From CALEMW01 sp964343835 (GTDB lineage Bacteria > Krumholzibacteriota > Krumholzibacteriia > LZORAL124-64-63): 64,000 bases of DNA. The first letter of the stretch is position 1, and every line of letters begins with the position of its first letter. Below are positions 32,238 to 40,674 of this stretch, in pieces. The stretch covers positions 1 through 64,000 of the forward strand of contig CAYFKR010000003.1 of assembly GCA_964343835.1 (NCBI GenBank), in the 5' to 3' direction. Below the pieces are notes generated by a model. It did no database searches. It was given only the letters and a program-made list of their open reading frames with translations, and had not been told where the DNA came from. A program made the position numbers and the translations under genes.

Positions 32238-33839
32238 ATGTTCAAGAATATCGGCGTCGCCTTCAAGTTCCTGCTGGTCATCACGGTGGCCATCGTGCTG
32301 CTGCAGGTCACCATCACGACCATCGCGACGCGGTCGGCCCACGGAGCGGCGGACCGCATCATCGGCCTCGCCGTCGATGAGTTCCAGTCCCAGAAGGACC
32401 GCAGCGCCAAGCAGCTGACGGAATCGCTGGTCTCCCACGGCCAGTCCACCGCCGGCCTGCTGTCCGACGTGGCCGCCGGCCTGATTCTGGGCTACGACTT
32501 CGACAGCCTGGCGAACCTGGCCACGAGCACGGCCAACGATCCGTACGTGGCCTGGGTCAACTTCTACGGCACCGACGACAACCCCCTGACCGACCGGCAC
32601 GAGGCGGGCGCCGACACCCAGGTGATCCGTCGCGACATCGAGTTCGAGGGCATGGCCGTGGGCCGCCTGGAACTGGGCCTGGAGTTGGGCGCCGTCGAGG
32701 AGAGCGTGGCCGCCGTGGAGCGACGCATCGACCGCGTGACGGCCGAGACCCAGAACGAGGGACACGACGCCACCGGTGCCATGGTGCTGCAGATGATCGT
32801 CGCGTCCTTCGTGGGGATCCTGGCCCTGTGCGGCGTGACGTACGTGGTGCTGCGCAAGGTGGTCATCAAGCCCTTCTACAAGCTGGGTATCCAGCTGGGG
32901 CAGCACGGCGGCAGCCTGGCGAGCGCCTCGGTCCAGGTGTCCGACGCCAGCGGCCTGCTGGCCCAGGGCACCCACAACCAGGCCGCGGCCGTGGACCAGA
33001 CCTCCGACTCGCTGAAGCAGATCACCCAGCTCATCCGCGACACCGCCGAGCACACCGCCGAAGTCACGCGCCAGGCCTCCGACGCCAGCAGCGCCGCCCA
33101 GGCCGGCAGCATGTCCATGCAGAACGTGACCGACGCCATCAACCGCATCAAGGATTCGGCGGACCAGACGGCGATCATCCTGAAGTCCATCGACGAGATC
33201 GCCTTCCAGACCAACCTGCTGGCCCTGAACGCCGCGGTCGAGGCCGCCCGTGCCGGCGAGGCGGGCAAGGGCTTCGCCGTGGTGGCCGAGGAGGTCCGCA
33301 GCCTGGCCATGCGCAGCGCCGAGGCCGCCCGCGACACGGCCCGCCTGATCGGCGAGTCCCAGACCAACGCCGACAACGGCGTGGAGATGGCGCGGGAGAT
33401 GGACCGGAACCTGGACGCCATCGTGGGCAACGTGAACCAGGTGTCGGCGGTGATCGAGGAGATCAACCGCGCCAGCGCCCGGCAGACCGAGGGCATCGAG
33501 AACATCTGCCGCTCGGTGACCGAGATCGAGACCGTCACCCAGAGCAACGCTTCGGCGGCCGAGGAATCGGCGGCCGCCAGCCGCGACCTCGAGGAGCTGG
33601 CCGAGGAGCTCGAGACCCACGTGGACGTGATGATGGGGGTGCTGCGGGGATCGCAGCGCAACCGCATCCACGTGAGGGACAGGATCGGCGCCGAGAAGGC
33701 CGCCGCCGCGTCCCTGCCCGTCATGGCCACGCCGCGCAAGTCGCCGGAGCCCGTGGAGGACGCCGGATCGTTCGACGTGCTCGACCTGGACGACGCCGAC
33801 TTCGCCGCCATGGACGCGGAGGACGTGATCGAGATCTGA
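32238..33839 (+). CDS. Methyl-accepting chemotaxis protein, partner of the PhnD-like protein
   Basis: 533 residues from the ATG at 32238, five bases after the binding-protein stop. Helix 1 at 11-28, a periplasmic part of about 150 residues (with a weak dCache/PAS-like stretch near YDFDSLANLATSTANDPYVA), helix 2 at about 180-200, then the cytoplasmic coiled coil. The signalling tip contains IDEIAFQTNLLALNAAVEAA and GKGFAVVAEEVRSLA. No canonical HAMP motif is obvious. The C-terminal tail is acidic (DVLDLDDADFAAMDAED) and lacks the CheR/CheB tether pentapeptide. Same architecture of operon as the pair at 1.8-4.2 kb; ends at a strong terminator. Confidence 0.92.
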   Translation: MFKNIGVAFKFLLVITVAIVLLQVTITTIATRSAHGAADRIIGLAVDEFQSQKDRSAKQLTESLVSHGQSTAGLLSDVAAGLILGYDFDSLANLATSTANDPYVAWVNFYGTDDNPLTDRHEAGADTQVIRRDIEFEGMAVGRLELGLELGAVEESVAAVERRIDRVTAETQNEGHDATGAMVLQMIVASFVGILALCGVTYVVLRKVVIKPFYKLGIQLGQHGGSLASASVQVSDASGLLAQGTHNQAAAVDQTSDSLKQITQLIRDTAEHTAEVTRQASDASSAAQAGSMSMQNVTDAINRIKDSADQTAIILKSIDEIAFQTNLLALNAAVEAARAGEAGKGFAVVAEEVRSLAMRSAEAARDTARLIGESQTNADNGVEMAREMDRNLDAIVGNVNQVSAVIEEINRASARQTEGIENICRSVTEIETVTQSNASAAEESAAASRDLEELAEELETHVDVMMGVLRGSQRNRIHVRDRIGAEKAAAASLPVMATPRKSPEPVEDAGSFDVLDLDDADFAAMDAEDVIEI

Positions 33840-33864
33840 TCCGCGCCCATCGTGCCGATCAGCC

Positions 33865-33891
33865 GAAAGGCCGCCCCTTGGGCGGCCTTTC
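33865..33891 (+). terminator. Rho-independent terminator of the PhnD-MCP operon
   Basis: A perfect 12-bp stem (33865-33876 with 33880-33891) and 3-base loop, 26 bases after the chemoreceptor stop. Confidence 0.85.
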
Positions 33892-34001
33892 TCGTGTCCG
33901 GGCGGTATGGTCTTTGCTACCGCGCTGTGCTACGTTCGACGGGTTCCCGGACCCGTCGCCGAATCGAATCCAGAATCCACGAGCAAGGAGGGAGCTCCGT
34001 C

Positions 34002-34582
34002 ATGAAACGACGACTCGTCATCGGTCGGACCCTGTTGGTGTGCTTTCGCTTTACGCCGTCCTCGGGCTGGCCGGATGCAGCAGCGACGATCCCGTGACCC
34101 CCCACGACGAGGCCGAACTGACGGCCGACGACGTGGCCCACCAGGCCGGCTTCATCGCCTATGCCATCGTCAACGTGCTGCCCACCATGGCATCCAAGGC
34201 CATGCCCGGTCTCGAGACCATTCCCGGCTTCTCCGGCGATTTCTGGGCCGACTCGAACCCCGATCACGTCTGGACCGACGCCGACCACTTCCTGACCTGG
34301 ACCCCCGAGGGCTTCGACCTGACGGTGGACTGCATGTTCGACATCACCTCGACCGGCGGCCTGGCCAATGGTGACGGCACCCTCGAGGCCGGCGACCTGG
34401 TGATCACCTTCGACATCACGGACGTCCAGGTCGTGGGCTCCGGCTACCCGGCCAGCGGCCAGATGGTCGTCTCGTCCGGCGGCTACTCCGCCACCATCAC
34501 CTTCAACGGCGCCACCGCCACCGTCCAGATCGCCACGTCCAGCTGGACCATCGATCTGAGCGACGGCACCATCGTGACCTAG
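34002..34582 (+). pseudogene. Lipoprotein gene with a single-base frameshift in the signal peptide
   Basis: An ATG at 34002 with AAGGAGGGAGC upstream starts MKRRLVIGRTLLV, a signal-peptide n-region and early core, then the frame drifts into unlike sequence. In the -1 frame, from about 34035, the text continues as VGVLSLYAVLGLAGC (hydrophobic core and perfect lipobox) and then about 170 intact residues to the stop at 34582. One missing base near 34030-34040 would join the halves into a lipoprotein of about 193 residues. Mature part: acidic start, then a beta-rich domain with no recognised family. Either a recent mutation, an assembly error, or translational slippage. Followed by a barrel gene 22 bp on, probably co-transcribed. 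Confidence 0.65.
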
Positions 34583-34604
34583 TCGAACCGGGAGGAAGAG
34601 GATC

Positions 34605-35606
34605 ATGACGACCAAGCACATGCTGAAGGGCTGGCCGTTGATCGCCGCCGCCCTCTTGCTGTCGGCCTGGATCGCGCCCGCCGCGGCCCAGGACGACGAC
34701 GAGGACCTGGGCGAGCTGCTCCAGGACATGGGCCAGTTCTACGCCGAGGGCTACCTGGCGCCGTTCATCTCCGGCTTCGGCATCAACCAGAACGCCGGCC
34801 TGTACCACACTGCGGACATCCCGAAGGTCGGCCTGCAGCTGTCGTTCGGCCTGAAGGCCATGGCCGCCGAGCTCGGCGACGACGACCGCACGTTCAGCGT
34901 CTCCCGCCAGGTGGACCTGTCCGACTACCTCGATCCCGGCGACCCGGGCTACGGCGAGACCGGCGTGCTGGTGGCCTCCGGCCCCACCGCCTTCGGATCC
35001 GAAGAGGACGGCAGCCTGACCGCCTACTGGCACGGCCTGCCCGTGTACTCGGAGAGCATGCCCGGCGGCAACATCGACCTGGACTACATCCCGCTGGTGG
35101 CCCCGGAATTCTCCCTGGGCGGCATGGGCGGCTTCCGCGTCACCATGCGCGGCGTGCCGATGGAGATCGACATCGAGAACTTCGGCAAGCTCAAGTACCT
35201 GGGCTTCGGCCTGGCGTACAGCGTGAACTCCCTGGTGCCGACGCTGCCCGTGGACGTGATGGTGGGCGGGTTCACCCAGAACCTGGACATCACCTACGAC
35301 AACGGCGACGAGGCCTCGTTCAGCGCCAGCGCCAAGAGCTACTACGCGGCCGTGAGCAAGACCTTCTCCATGCTGACCGTGTACGGCGGCGTGGCCAAGG
35401 AGGAGTCGTCCATGGACGTGGCCTACATGTACGTGGGCGACGAGTTCGACACCAGCGACGACGAGGAGATCGCGTTCAGCCTGGACGGCGTCCAGGAGAA
35501 GCGCACGACCCTCGGCGCCACCCTGAATCTGGGCGTCAAGGTCAACGCCGAGATGAGCATGGGCAACATGACCAGCTACGCCGGCGGCATCGTTCTCGGC
35601 TTCTAG
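34605..35606 (+). CDS. Outer-membrane barrel protein, possibly DUF6588-like
   Basis: 333 residues, signal peptide to about residue 28 (APAAAQ), then an acidic DDDEDLGELLQDMGQFYAEG linker. The strand-rich main part starts YLAPFISGFGINQNAGLYHT and contains IPKVGLQLSFGLKAMA. The N-A-G-L-x-H-T-A turn followed by a V-x-L-x-x-G strand resembles DUF6588 barrels. The end MTSYAGGIVLGF is a barrel-type terminal strand with C-terminal Phe. Function unknown; may form an outer-membrane channel. It follows the frameshifted lipoprotein and ends at a strong hairpin. Confidence 0.7.
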   Translation: MTTKHMLKGWPLIAAALLLSAWIAPAAAQDDDEDLGELLQDMGQFYAEGYLAPFISGFGINQNAGLYHTADIPKVGLQLSFGLKAMAAELGDDDRTFSVSRQVDLSDYLDPGDPGYGETGVLVASGPTAFGSEEDGSLTAYWHGLPVYSESMPGGNIDLDYIPLVAPEFSLGGMGGFRVTMRGVPMEIDIENFGKLKYLGFGLAYSVNSLVPTLPVDVMVGGFTQNLDITYDNGDEASFSASAKSYYAAVSKTFSMLTVYGGVAKEESSMDVAYMYVGDEFDTSDDEEIAFSLDGVQEKRTTLGATLNLGVKVNAEMSMGNMTSYAGGIVLGF

Positions 35607-35631
35607 CCGGAACCTTGGTCCCGGGTGCGCG

Positions 35632-35659
35632 AAGGGCGGGCTCCTCGGAGCCCGCCCTT
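35632..35659 (+). terminator. Rho-independent terminator after the barrel gene
   Basis: Arms 35632-35644 and 35647-35659 are exact complements (13 bp, tight loop) followed by T-rich sequence, 26 bases after the stop. It also lies just beyond the convergent gene ending at 35685 and may serve both. Confidence 0.8.
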
Positions 35660-35684
35660 TCTTCGTGCGGTCTTCTCCCCGGTC

Positions 35685-36299
35685 CTAGCTGGCCGCCGCC
35701 TCCGCCGCGAGGTCGCCGTCCTGCAGGAACCGCCGCCAGTGCTCCAGAGCCAGGTCCGACACCTGCCACGAGGCGTGATCGTCCTCGAGGGACCGGACGA
35801 TGGTGCCCGGCTCGGCGCCGCCCTCCTGCTCGCGTCGGTGCCGCGCCACCCCTGGCAGCAGCACCCCCACGGTGTAGAAGAGCCGCAGGGCCCGGGGCGT
35901 CCACGTGACGACGCACTCGGTGGGCCCGGCCTCCACGTGGGCGCCGTAGCGCAGCAGGTCCGCAACCTGGTTCGATCGCAGGCTCCCGACGCGCCACGGT
36001 CGGATGGATACCGCATGCAGACGCACGAAGCCGTGACGACGATACGACACGAGCACCGGGTAGCCGCCACTCGTCCACATGTCCCCCAGAAGACTCACCG
36101 AGCGCAGGCCGCGCACGGAGTCGGCGGGCAATACCGACAGCACGCGCTGGACATCGCGTTTGGTGAGCGGGTGCACCATGGGAGGGGAAACGGGCGTCAC
36201 GATGACACGGGTGGGACTCATGGCGGCGGGTCGGTCGTCGTCGCGGCGGATTTTGCCGGGCGGGCCCCGGCGGATCCCGGTGAGATGGTTCCTGTCCAT
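35685..36299 (-). CDS. Hypothetical protein
   Basis: 204 residues from the ATG at 36299, chosen because AGGAGG lies seven bases upstream. No signal or membrane segment. Arg- and Pro-rich N-terminus (RRGPPGKIRRDDDRPAAM), then a compact region rich in Val/Leu strands (GYPVLVSYRRHGFVRLHAVS) with many Arg residues and a charged helical C-terminus. No family recognised. It is bounded by a sigma-70-like promoter 200 bp upstream and a terminator downstream, so it is an independent transcription unit. Confidence 0.6.
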   Translation of the reverse strand: MDRNHLTGIRRGPPGKIRRDDDRPAAMSPTRVIVTPVSPPMVHPLTKRDVQRVLSVLPADSVRGLRSVSLLGDMWTSGGYPVLVSYRRHGFVRLHAVSIRPWRVGSLRSNQVADLLRYGAHVEAGPTECVVTWTPRALRLFYTVGVLLPGVARHRREQEGGAEPGTIVRSLEDDHASWQVSDLALEHWRRFLQDGDLAAEAAAS

Positions 36300-36496
36300 G
36301 CTCGCCTCCTTCAGCCTTCCAGACGCACGGATGGTGCGAATGGTCACGCGGACGGGCGGCCGCGCGTACGGGGATCGTTGGCTGGTGCGAGAGCGGTCCC
36401 GCCCGGAGGTACCCCCTTGAACCTGGGGCGGGGCTTGGGCGACCGAATGCTGAAGAAGGGAGGCACGGTGTCGTTCGGCCGCTCTCCCACGTCGTC

Positions 36497-36526
36497 AGTA
36501 TACGGGATATCGGGGAAGGCGCGCAA
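36497..36526 (-). promoter_or_regulatory. Sigma-70-like promoter of the hypothetical gene
   Basis: Minus strand TTGCGC (36521-36526), an 18-base spacer and TATACT (36497-36502). It implies a leader of about 190 bases before the ATG at 36299; no other gene fits between. The 36300-36490 leader shows no recognised regulatory RNA. Confidence 0.5.
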
Positions 36527-36544
36527 ATCCCAGCGCCCCGACTC

Positions 36545-37630
36545 CTATTTCGTTTGGTCGGATTCGACGGGCGGGAGGAGGTGTCGGAGCATGGCGCGGG
36601 CGCGATCGTCGGCAGGGTCGATCGCCAGGCAGGAACGGCACGCGGACACGGCGGTGATCGTGTCGGCATTGGCCCATGCGGCGTCCGCCAGCAGCGACCA
36701 CAGACGGTGTGACGGCTCGCGCTGCACGGCGCCCTGCAGCACCCGCACCGCCGCGCCGGGACGGTGGGCGGCGAGCCAGGCCGAGGCTAGACGCTCGGCG
36801 TCGGCGGCCGGCGGCGTGGGGCCGTAAGCCGCCTCGTAGTGGCGCGCCGCCTCCAGGGGAACGCCGACGGCGAAGCTGAGGTCGGCCAGGCGCTCCAGAT
36901 CGACGCCGGTCAGCGGCGCGAGCCAGTGGGCGGACTGGAGGGCTGCGGCGGCGCCGGGGAGGTCGTCGATGGACTGGAGGGCGTCGGCGGCGAGGGACCA
37001 GGCGGCGGGGTCGTCGGGACGGGCAGTGGACGCGGTGTCCGCGACGCGACGGGCCAGGACCGGTCGCTCGGCGCGGAGGGCGGCAGCCAGGGCGGTGCGG
37101 AGGTGCTCCACAGTCGGGGCGTTCGCGACGTCCAGCCATCGGGCTGCGAGGTCGGCCGCCGCGGGCGGATCGTCGGCCAGCAGGCGGGCGGCCGCGGCGT
37201 CGTGGAGCAGGTCGGTCTCGTCGGACGGGCCCAGCTCCCAGGCGGCGAGCAGGGCGTCGGAGGCCGCGGCGTAGTCCTCGACGGCGAGGGCGGCGCCGGC
37301 CAGGGCCAGGCGGACGGTGCGGGAGCGGGGTTCGAGGTCGGCGGCGGCCGTCAGGTGGTCGACGGCCTCGGCGTCGCGGCCCAGGGCCCGGAGGCTCAGG
37401 GCGAGGTGGAGGCGCAGGAGGTGGTGGTCGTGCTCGGGGTGGTCGGTCACGACCTTCTGCAGGACCTCGACCGCCTTGGCGTGGTCGCCGGCGTCGCGAT
37501 GCTTCTGGGTGAGGGTCAGGGCGCGGCGGGGGCGGGGCGGGGCGTGGGACGGGTCGTCGACGTCGTCCTGAGCCGCAGATGGAATCGCGACCGCCAGGGC
37601 CGCCAGCAGGATGAGCGCCGCGATCCTCAT
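36545..37630 (-). CDS. TPR-repeat protein of the TonB operon
   Basis: 361 residues from the ATG at 37630, which overlaps the tonB stop by four bases. Signal peptide (cleavage near AAQ). The mature protein is a series of Ala- and Leu-rich TPR helices (for example AGDHAKAVEVLQKVVTDHPE and HDHHLLRLHLALSLRALGR). In Vibrio and Shewanella the ttpC-exbB2-exbD2-tonB2 cluster also ends with a TPR gene, whose product supports TonB2 function. Likely a periplasmic scaffold for the TonB complex. Confidence 0.85.
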   Translation of the reverse strand: MRIAALILLAALAVAIPSAAQDDVDDPSHAPPRPRRALTLTQKHRDAGDHAKAVEVLQKVVTDHPEHDHHLLRLHLALSLRALGRDAEAVDHLTAAADLEPRSRTVRLALAGAALAVEDYAAASDALLAAWELGPSDETDLLHDAAAARLLADDPPAAADLAARWLDVANAPTVEHLRTALAAALRAERPVLARRVADTASTARPDDPAAWSLAADALQSIDDLPGAAAALQSAHWLAPLTGVDLERLADLSFAVGVPLEAARHYEAAYGPTPPAADAERLASAWLAAHRPGAAVRVLQGAVQREPSHRLWSLLADAAWANADTITAVSACRSCLAIDPADDRARAMLRHLLPPVESDQTK

Positions 37631-38250
37631 CGCCGCCCCAGTTCGAAGCGCACGGTGGTGGCCATCCACGCCGCCACCGGTTCGCCGTCGATCACGCCGG
37701 GGTCCACCGTCCAGGTGGGCACGTTGCGCAGCACCGACTCCTCGAACCAGCCGGCGGGTTCGGCCTCCAGCACCGACACGTCGGACAGCGATCCGTCCGG
37801 GTTCACCAGGAAGCGCACACGCACCCAGCCCTCCACCTGACGCTGGCGGGCGCGGTACGGGTAGACGGGCTCGAGCCGCGTGACCACCCGGGGCGGCGTG
37901 TCCAGCTCCGAGGCCTCGAACACCAGGCCCGTCGCGTCGAAGCGCAGGTCGGGGGCGGCGAGGGTGGGGATGGGCAGGGCCAGGTCGAGCTGGGGAGCGC
38001 CGGGGGCCGGGCGCGAGAGCTCGGGGGCGAAGTCGGGGGCAGGGGGCTGCTGCGGCGGGTCCGGCTCGCGGACGCGCTCCTCCTCGGGCGCGGTCTCGGG
38101 GCGCACCGTCGTCAGGCTCACCGCCGACGCGAACAGGGGCGGCGCCTCCAGGGCCCGCTCGTGCTGCAGCACGCCGGAGACCATCAGCAGGGCCGCGTTG
38201 GCGGCGAGGCCCAGGGCGATGGCCAGCGGGATGCGCGTCCGCGCGGTCAC
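37627..38250 (-). CDS. tonB: Energy transducer TonB
   Basis: 207 residues from a GTG at 38250 that overlaps the exbD stop (GTGA). One N-terminal membrane helix (IPLALALGLAANAALLMV-like, about 6-25), a Pro/Glu-rich periplasmic spacer (EPDPPQQPPAPDF), and the TonB C-terminal domain: PVYPYRARQRQVEGWVRVRF then VNPDGSLSDVSVLEAEP. It carries proton-motive energy to outer-membrane receptors. Short for TonB, similar to the TonB2 type. Confidence 0.93.
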   Translation of the reverse strand: MTARTRIPLAIALGLAANAALLMVSGVLQHERALEAPPLFASAVSLTTVRPETAPEEERVREPDPPQQPPAPDFAPELSRPAPGAPQLDLALPIPTLAAPDLRFDATGLVFEASELDTPPRVVTRLEPVYPYRARQRQVEGWVRVRFLVNPDGSLSDVSVLEAEPAGWFEESVLRNVPTWTVDPGVIDGEPVAAWMATTVRFELGRR

Positions 38251-38672
38251 GACCCGTCCTCTCCCTCGCGCCGGGCGGCCAGGCTCACATCCGAGGCGCC
38301 GGCCAGGCGGCACTGGTCCATCACCCGCACGACGACGCCGGTCTCGCTGTGGCGGTCGGCCACGATCACCACGCCCGCGGCGGCCGACTCGGCCAGGGCC
38401 CGCTCCACGTGGGCGCGGACGCTGCGCACGTCGATGCGACGGCCCTCGTAGAACACGTCCCCTTCGTCGGTGACCCCGATCATGATGGTGGCGCGTTCGC
38501 GGGTGGTGGCGGTGGCGGCCGTGGAGGGCGTGACGTCGATGCCCGTCTCCTTCACGAAACTCGTGGTCACCACGAAGAAGATGAGCAGCAGAAAGACCAT
38601 GTCGATGAGCGGACCCATGTTGATGTCCACCCGGTCGCCGCCGCCGCGGAGCGATCTGCGCACGTTGATCAT
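38247..38672 (-). CDS. exbD: ExbD-type biopolymer transporter
   Basis: 141 residues with one membrane helix (about 20-40) preceded by VDINMGPLIDMVF, where Asp24 is the essential membrane aspartate of ExbD/TolR. Periplasmic C-terminal domain includes VVIVADRHSETGVVVRVMD. Start overlaps the exbB stop by four bases (ATGA). Part of the proton-driven ExbB-ExbD-TonB motor. Confidence 0.94.
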   Translation of the reverse strand: MINVRRSLRGGGDRVDINMGPLIDMVFLLLIFFVVTTSFVKETGIDVTPSTAATATTRERATIMIGVTDEGDVFYEGRRIDVRSVRAHVERALAESAAAGVVIVADRHSETGVVVRVMDQCRLAGASDVSLAARREGEDGS

Positions 38673-39283
38673 GCCGCCGCCTCCATCTCGCCGAGGGTCC
38701 GTTCCAGCACCGCCGTCGTCTCGTCCAGCGACGTCTCCAGCCGCCGCGCCCGGCGTCGCAGTACCGCTCCGGCCAGCAGGCCCGGAATGGCCACCAGCAG
38801 TCCCGCCTGGGTGGTGACCAGGGCCTGGCTCAGGCCGCCGGCCAGTTCGCGGGCGTGGCCGGTGCCGAACATCGCGATCACGTCGAAGGTGCGCACCATG
38901 CCCACCACCGTGCCGAGCAGGCCCAGCAAGGGCGCCACGGCAGCCAGCACCGTCACCGCGGCCAGACCTCGGCTCAGCTCGGGGCGCAGGCGGGTGGCGG
39001 CGAGGCGGAGCATCTCGGCGTCGAGGCCGGGTCGGCCGGTGCGGTCCGCGGTGAACGCGCGGACGAGGCGCGTGCGCAGGCCGACGCCTGCGGCGGGTGC
39101 GTCGGTGTCGCCGCGCACCACGCGCACCGCGTCGGTCAGCTCCATGTCGGAGCCGCCCAGCGCACGAAGGGCCAGCCAGCGGTCGGCGGCCGTGATCCAG
39201 AGCGCGAGGGAGCAGGCCCCGAGGGGCCACATCACCCAGCCGCCCTGGGCCGTCTGCTCCGCGATGCGCGCCACGAACTCCAC
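38669..39283 (-). CDS. exbB: ExbB/TolQ/MotA-family proton channel protein
   Basis: 204 residues from a GTG at 39283 that overlaps the upstream stop by one base (TAGTG). Three membrane helices; the central pair includes VLAAVAPLLGLLGTVVGMV, the family signature, and the last segment LVTTQAGLLVAIPGLLAGA. No periplasmic extension, so it is the short ExbB2 type that works with the longer TtpC just upstream. Confidence 0.94.
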   Translation of the reverse strand: MEFVARIAEQTAQGGWVMWPLGACSLALWITAADRWLALRALGGSDMELTDAVRVVRGDTDAPAAGVGLRTRLVRAFTADRTGRPGLDAEMLRLAATRLRPELSRGLAAVTVLAAVAPLLGLLGTVVGMVRTFDVIAMFGTGHARELAGGLSQALVTTQAGLLVAIPGLLAGAVLRRRARRLETSLDETTAVLERTLGEMEAAA

Positions 39284-40674
39284 TAGCCCCGCTCCTTCTC
39301 CACGATGTTGGTCAGGCCCACGGCCTTTTCCTCCATGTCGCCCACCAGGTGGTCCACCCGGCGCGACAGCCACGTGTGCACCAGCATGATGGGGATGGCC
39401 ACGGCCAGGCCCAGCTCGGTGGTCACCAGTGCCTCGCTGATGCCGCCGGACATGAGGCGCGGGTCACCGGTGCCGAAGAGGGTGATCACGCGGAAGGTGT
39501 CGATCATGCCCGTCACCGTGCCGAGCAGTCCCAGCAACGGCGCCACGGCGCCGATGACCGCCAGGGCCGATACGCCCCTCTCCAGCCGGGGCAGCTCGCG
39601 CAGGATGGCCTCCTGGAGCACGCTCTCGAGGGTCTCGCGCTTCTCGCCGCGGGCGGCGAGTCCGGCGCGGAGCATGCGCACCACCGGCCAGCCCTTGCCG
39701 CCGTGGGTCTCCACCAACGCTTCGCAGGCCGTCCACTCCCCCTTGGCGGCCAGGGCGTTGACCTCGCCCATGAGGCGGTCGGTGTTGCCGTGGATGCGGT
39801 GCAGGGTGAGCAGACGCTCGACGGCGATGATCAGGGCCACGGCCGCCAGGGCCAGGATGGGCCACACGATGGGGCCGCCCGCCTCGAGCTGATCGCGCAG
39901 GGAGGTGGCGTGGGCGATCTGGCGCACGGCCGCGCCGCCGCTCAGGTCCACCGGCGCGCTGTCCGACTCGCCGTCGAGCCACGACTCCAGGCTGCGGCGC
40001 AGGCCGCGGGGCGGGGTGGCGGCCTGGGCGGTCAGGCGCTGGTCGTCGGGGTTCCAGAGCAGGAAGCCGACGCCGTCGTCGTCGCGGTGGACGGCGCCGA
40101 AGCGGCCCAGCAGCACCACCTCGCCGGCGGCGTCGCGGCCGTCGCGGCCGCCGTACGTCACGGTGCGCGACTCCACGCGGCCGGACAGGGCGATCTCCTC
40201 GAACAGGAGGTCGGTCATGACGGCGATGTCGTCCAAGTCGGGGAAGTAGCCGTCACGCAGCAGGGGCGCGAGGCGCTCCAGGCGGTCGGGGCGGCCGGCG
40301 GTGACCAGGGACTGGCGCAGCAGGGTCTCCAGGTCGCGGGCGGCCACGCGCACGTTGCCGCTGATCTCGCGCACCTCCAGGGACTGGTCGGCCCAGGCCT
40401 CCTCCAGGCGGATGCGCTCGGCGTCGAGGCGGGCCTGGCGGGCGTGGTGGTCGGCGACCACGCGCTCCAGGGAGTCGCGGCGGGCCCCCAGGGCGGCCAC
40501 GGCGGCGGTCAGGGCGGCGCGGTCGGAGAGGATGCGGGCCTCGGTCTCGGCGGCCTCGTCGCGGGCGGCGGCGCGGTCGGCGTCGGCGCGGCGCCAGGCT
40601 TCGCGGAGGTCCTGGGCCGGGGCGGCGGAGGCGAGGGCGCAGCAGAGGGCGGCGGCGAGCAGGATCGTCTTCAT
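39283..40674 (-). CDS. ttpC: TtpC-type ExbB homologue with periplasmic coiled coil
   Basis: 463 residues: signal peptide, then about 230 residues of Ala/Arg/Glu-rich coiled coil (for example AALTAAVAALGARRDSLERV), then an ExbB-like membrane domain (helices near 268-290, 385-410 and 420-445) with VIGAVAPLLGLLGTVTGMI and SEALVTTELGLAVAIPIML. This matches TtpC, a protein found in TonB2 systems of Vibrio and relatives and needed for TonB2 function there. Order DUF3450-ttpC-exbB-exbD-tonB-TPR is the same as in those bacteria. Confidence 0.9.
   Translation of the reverse strand: MKTILLAAALCCALASAAPAQDLREAWRRADADRAAARDEAAETEARILSDRAALTAAVAALGARRDSLERVVADHHARQARLDAERIRLEEAWADQSLEVREISGNVRVAARDLETLLRQSLVTAGRPDRLERLAPLLRDGYFPDLDDIAVMTDLLFEEIALSGRVESRTVTYGGRDGRDAAGEVVLLGRFGAVHRDDDGVGFLLWNPDDQRLTAQAATPPRGLRRSLESWLDGESDSAPVDLSGGAAVRQIAHATSLRDQLEAGGPIVWPILALAAVALIIAVERLLTLHRIHGNTDRLMGEVNALAAKGEWTACEALVETHGGKGWPVVRMLRAGLAARGEKRETLESVLQEAILRELPRLERGVSALAVIGAVAPLLGLLGTVTGMIDTFRVITLFGTGDPRLMSGGISEALVTTELGLAVAIPIMLVHTWLSRRVDHLVGDMEEKAVGLTNIVEKERG

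Noticed and set aside
3770..33300. Repeated DNA between the two chemoreceptor genes (about 3770-3890 and 33180-33300)
   Set aside because: Similarity is explained by the strictly conserved signalling tip of MCPs. No mobile or recombinational repeat is needed.
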